Position numbers and translations under genes: made by a program | NCBI GenBank assembly: GCA_004376205.1 | Contig: SOKG01000298.1 | Span: 1-6,318, forward strand | Source: Dehalococcoidia bacterium | GTDB lineage: Bacteria > Chloroflexota > Dehalococcoidia > SZUA-161 | Reading direction: 5' to 3' | Length of the DNA stretch: 6,318 bases | The notes under the pieces: generated by a model | Told to the model about the DNA's origin: nothing | What the model saw: the letters and a program-made list of their open reading frames with translations, nothing else | Databases searched by the model: none | Shown: positions 4,946 through 6,318 of the stretch, piece after piece | Numbering within the stretch: position 1 is the first letter of the stretch | Layout of the letters: every line of letters begins with the position of its first letter

Positions 4946-6163
4946 ATGAGCGGGTTTGCTCTGGAAGGAGTGAGGGTGGCTGATTTCTGCTGGTTGTGGG
5001 CTGGGTCCTATGCCACTTGCCTGCTAGCATATCTGGGCGCGGAGGTCATCAAGATCGAGAGTATGGCTCGTACGGACCCATCTCGAACAATGACCTTGAC
5101 TATAGGAGCGCATGCGTTCGAAGGAGTGGATCACTCTCCGGTTTTCAATAGCATCAACCTCAACAAGCTATCGGTGAGGCTCAACCTGAAACAGCCCAAA
5201 GCAGTCGAGCTGGCGAAAAGTATAATCCGGATTAGCGATGTGGTGACCCAGAACATGCGCCCCGGCTCTCTGGATAGGATAGGGCTGGGCTATGATGTGC
5301 TGCAGGAGATTAAGCCTGACATCATCATGCTCTCCTCCTCAGCCTATGGAGCTGAGGGCCCCCTGAGAACCTACGGAGGCTATGCTCCTAGCTTCGCATG
5401 TTACAGCGGGTTGGCTAACTTGACAGGTTACAGCGACAGCCCTCCGAACCCGATGACGGGTTCAACCGATCTCATGAGTGCTGCTACCGGTGCCTTCGCC
5501 ATTGTTGCTGCGTTGTGCTATCGGCAACACACGGGCCAGGGGCAGCACATAGACCTGTCTTCCGTGGAGAGCCTTGCCGTTTTCACCGGCGATGCGCTTA
5601 TGGATTACATCATGAATGGTAGGGTACAATCCCGGGGAGGAAACCGGGACAGGATCATGGCGCCTCACAATTGCTATCGTTGCCATGGTGATGACAAATG
5701 GGTTAGCATTGCGGTTTCCACAGAAGAGGAGTGGCAGGCTTTCTGTGAGGCCATAGGGAATCCTGAGTGGACTGGGGATGAGAGATTCTGCGATGCCTAT
5801 AGCCGCTGGAAGAACCAAGAGGAACTCGATAAGCTGGTTGGAGAGTGGACGATTAATCACACCCATTACGAAGTGACCGAGTGTCTGCAGAAGGCTGGAG
5901 TTGCCGCCATGCCTTCGCTTAGCAACGAGGAGATTCTCAGCGATGCCCATTTCAAGGAGCGGAATCTGGCTGTGGAGATGGAGCACCCGGTGATGGGGAA
6001 ACAGGTTGTCGTGGGACCTCCGTGGCGCTTCTCGGAAACACCAGCCAGAGTCACCAGGTCGTCGCCGCTGATTGGCGAGCATAACGAGTACGTCTTCGGA
6101 GAACTCTTGGGGATGTCCAGTAGAGAAATAGCGCGCCTGATAGATGAGGAGATAATCTACTAG
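4946..6163 (+). CDS. Class III (CaiB/BaiF family) CoA-transferase, second of tandem pair
   Basis: A full-length family member of 405 residues, divergent from its upstream neighbour. Motifs seen: LEGVRVADFCWLWAGSYAT (6-24), LAYLGAEVIKIES (27-39), NMRPGSLDRIGLGYDVL (103-119; the standard loop that is altered in the upstream paralogue), SAYGAEGPLRTYGGYAPS (132-149), and the presumed nucleophile Asp175 in MTGSTDLMSAATG (170-182). The C-terminal domain carries GNPEWTGDERF (271-281), KAGVAAMPSLSNEEIL (316-331) and FSETPARVTRSSPLIGEHNE (362-381). The N-terminal AGSYAT departs from the commoner AGPxx of this family. GAGG (4934-4937) lies 8 nt before the ATG and is a good Shine-Dalgarno, much better than that of the first gene. 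It could pair with its neighbour in a heteromeric enzyme such as the two-subunit benzylsuccinate CoA-transferase type, or act alone on another acid. Both copies keep the catalytic Asp. The substrate is unknown. Confidence 0.92.
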   Translation: MSGFALEGVRVADFCWLWAGSYATCLLAYLGAEVIKIESMARTDPSRTMTLTIGAHAFEGVDHSPVFNSINLNKLSVRLNLKQPKAVELAKSIIRISDVVTQNMRPGSLDRIGLGYDVLQEIKPDIIMLSSSAYGAEGPLRTYGGYAPSFACYSGLANLTGYSDSPPNPMTGSTDLMSAATGAFAIVAALCYRQHTGQGQHIDLSSVESLAVFTGDALMDYIMNGRVQSRGGNRDRIMAPHNCYRCHGDDKWVSIAVSTEEEWQAFCEAIGNPEWTGDERFCDAYSRWKNQEELDKLVGEWTINHTHYEVTECLQKAGVAAMPSLSNEEILSDAHFKERNLAVEMEHPVMGKQVVVGPPWRFSETPARVTRSSPLIGEHNEYVFGELLGMSSREIARLIDEEIIY

Positions 6164-6228
6164 GAAGGCCTAGTCTTTCCGGTTCCAGTTCTGAAGGTGT
6201 ATCAGCCAGAAAAGGTTTCTCACTCACA

Positions 6229-6293
6229 GTAGCGTTGTGACTCCTGTCACGACGAAGAATTCGCTGCCGCAGGAGTGGCAACGCTACCTTTTT
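6229..6293 (+). terminator. Long hairpin with T-run, probable intrinsic terminator of the CoA-transferase operon
   Basis: The 18-nt arm 6229-6246 (GTAGCGTTGTGACTCCTG) matches the reverse complement of 6270-6287 at 16 of 18 positions; the two mismatches are adjacent and form a small internal loop. The apical 23 nt include CGAA-GAA-TTCG, which could extend the stem. The right arm is followed by CTTTTT (6288-6293), the arrangement of a Rho-independent terminator. It starts 66 nt after the stop codon of the second CoA-transferase gene. The stem is longer than most terminators, so a dispersed inverted-repeat element that also terminates transcription is an alternative. Confidence 0.6.
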
Positions 6294-6318
6294 GGACAGC
6301 CTCTTTTGGAATAAGAGA

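Noticed and set aside
4533..5030. Minus-strand open frame (165 codons) spanning the junction of the two CoA-transferase genes.
   Set aside because: It is antisense to two confident genes and has a low-complexity, non-family-like product; a by-product of codon bias.
5462..6082. Long minus-strand open frame (206 codons) opposite the second CoA-transferase.
   Set aside because: It lies wholly antisense to a clearly recognised gene, its product resembles no family I know, and no ribosome binding site or promoter supports it.
6160..6173. Small hairpin CTAGG-AAGG-CCTAG at the stop codon of the second CoA-transferase, followed by TCTTTCC.
   Set aside because: Only five base pairs and no real T-run; the much stronger hairpin at 6229-6293 is the better terminator.
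1..6318. Search for tRNA or rRNA genes, CRISPR arrays, insertion sequences and transposase fragments.
   Set aside because: No regularly spaced repeats, no transposase-like frames and no tRNA-like cloverleaf were seen. The inverted repeats found are isolated and fit regulatory or terminator roles.

Overview
The window suggests a bacterium of moderate GC content (about half, judged by eye). The best lineage guess is Chloroflexota, possibly a Dehalococcoidia-like metagenomic lineage. The main reason is the gene at 2796-3539, which looks like the small VLRF1-type release factor known mainly from Actinobacteria and Chloroflexi. The lineage call is inference; no rRNA or other marker is present.

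Layout. At 1-131 (minus) lies the 5' end of a Fur-family metal or peroxide regulator, cut by the window edge. Its promoter is near-consensus and so close to the start codon that the mRNA is probably leaderless. It diverges from mutS2 (324-2714, plus), and the spacer between them holds a possible short leader ORF. Downstream of mutS2 on the same strand, after 81 nt with no visible terminator, is a 247-codon eRF1/Vms1-like release factor (2796-3539). A spacer of about 180 nt follows, with inverted repeats, a promoter candidate and a leader stem-loop. Then come two tandem class III (CaiB/BaiF, family III) CoA-transferase genes (3720-4928 and 4946-6163), 17 nt apart. The last 155 nt hold no recognisable gene but contain a long interrupted hairpin followed by a T-run, probably the terminator of the CoA-transferase operon.

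How the genes may work together. MutS2 (RqcU in Bacillus subtilis) senses collided ribosomes and splits them, leaving a 50S subunit with peptidyl-tRNA still attached. Vms1/ANKZF1-like factors in eukaryotes release exactly that kind of stranded nascent chain. The mutS2-VLRF1 pair therefore reads as a compact ribosome-rescue module: split, then release. The Smr domain of this MutS2 has Asn where the LDxR motif usually has Asp, which fits a splitting role that does not depend on mRNA cleavage. This is the most interesting observation in the window. The two CoA-transferases form a separate transcription unit. They may be two subunits of one heteromeric enzyme or two independent enzymes of acid or acyl-CoA catabolism; their substrates cannot be read from the sequence.
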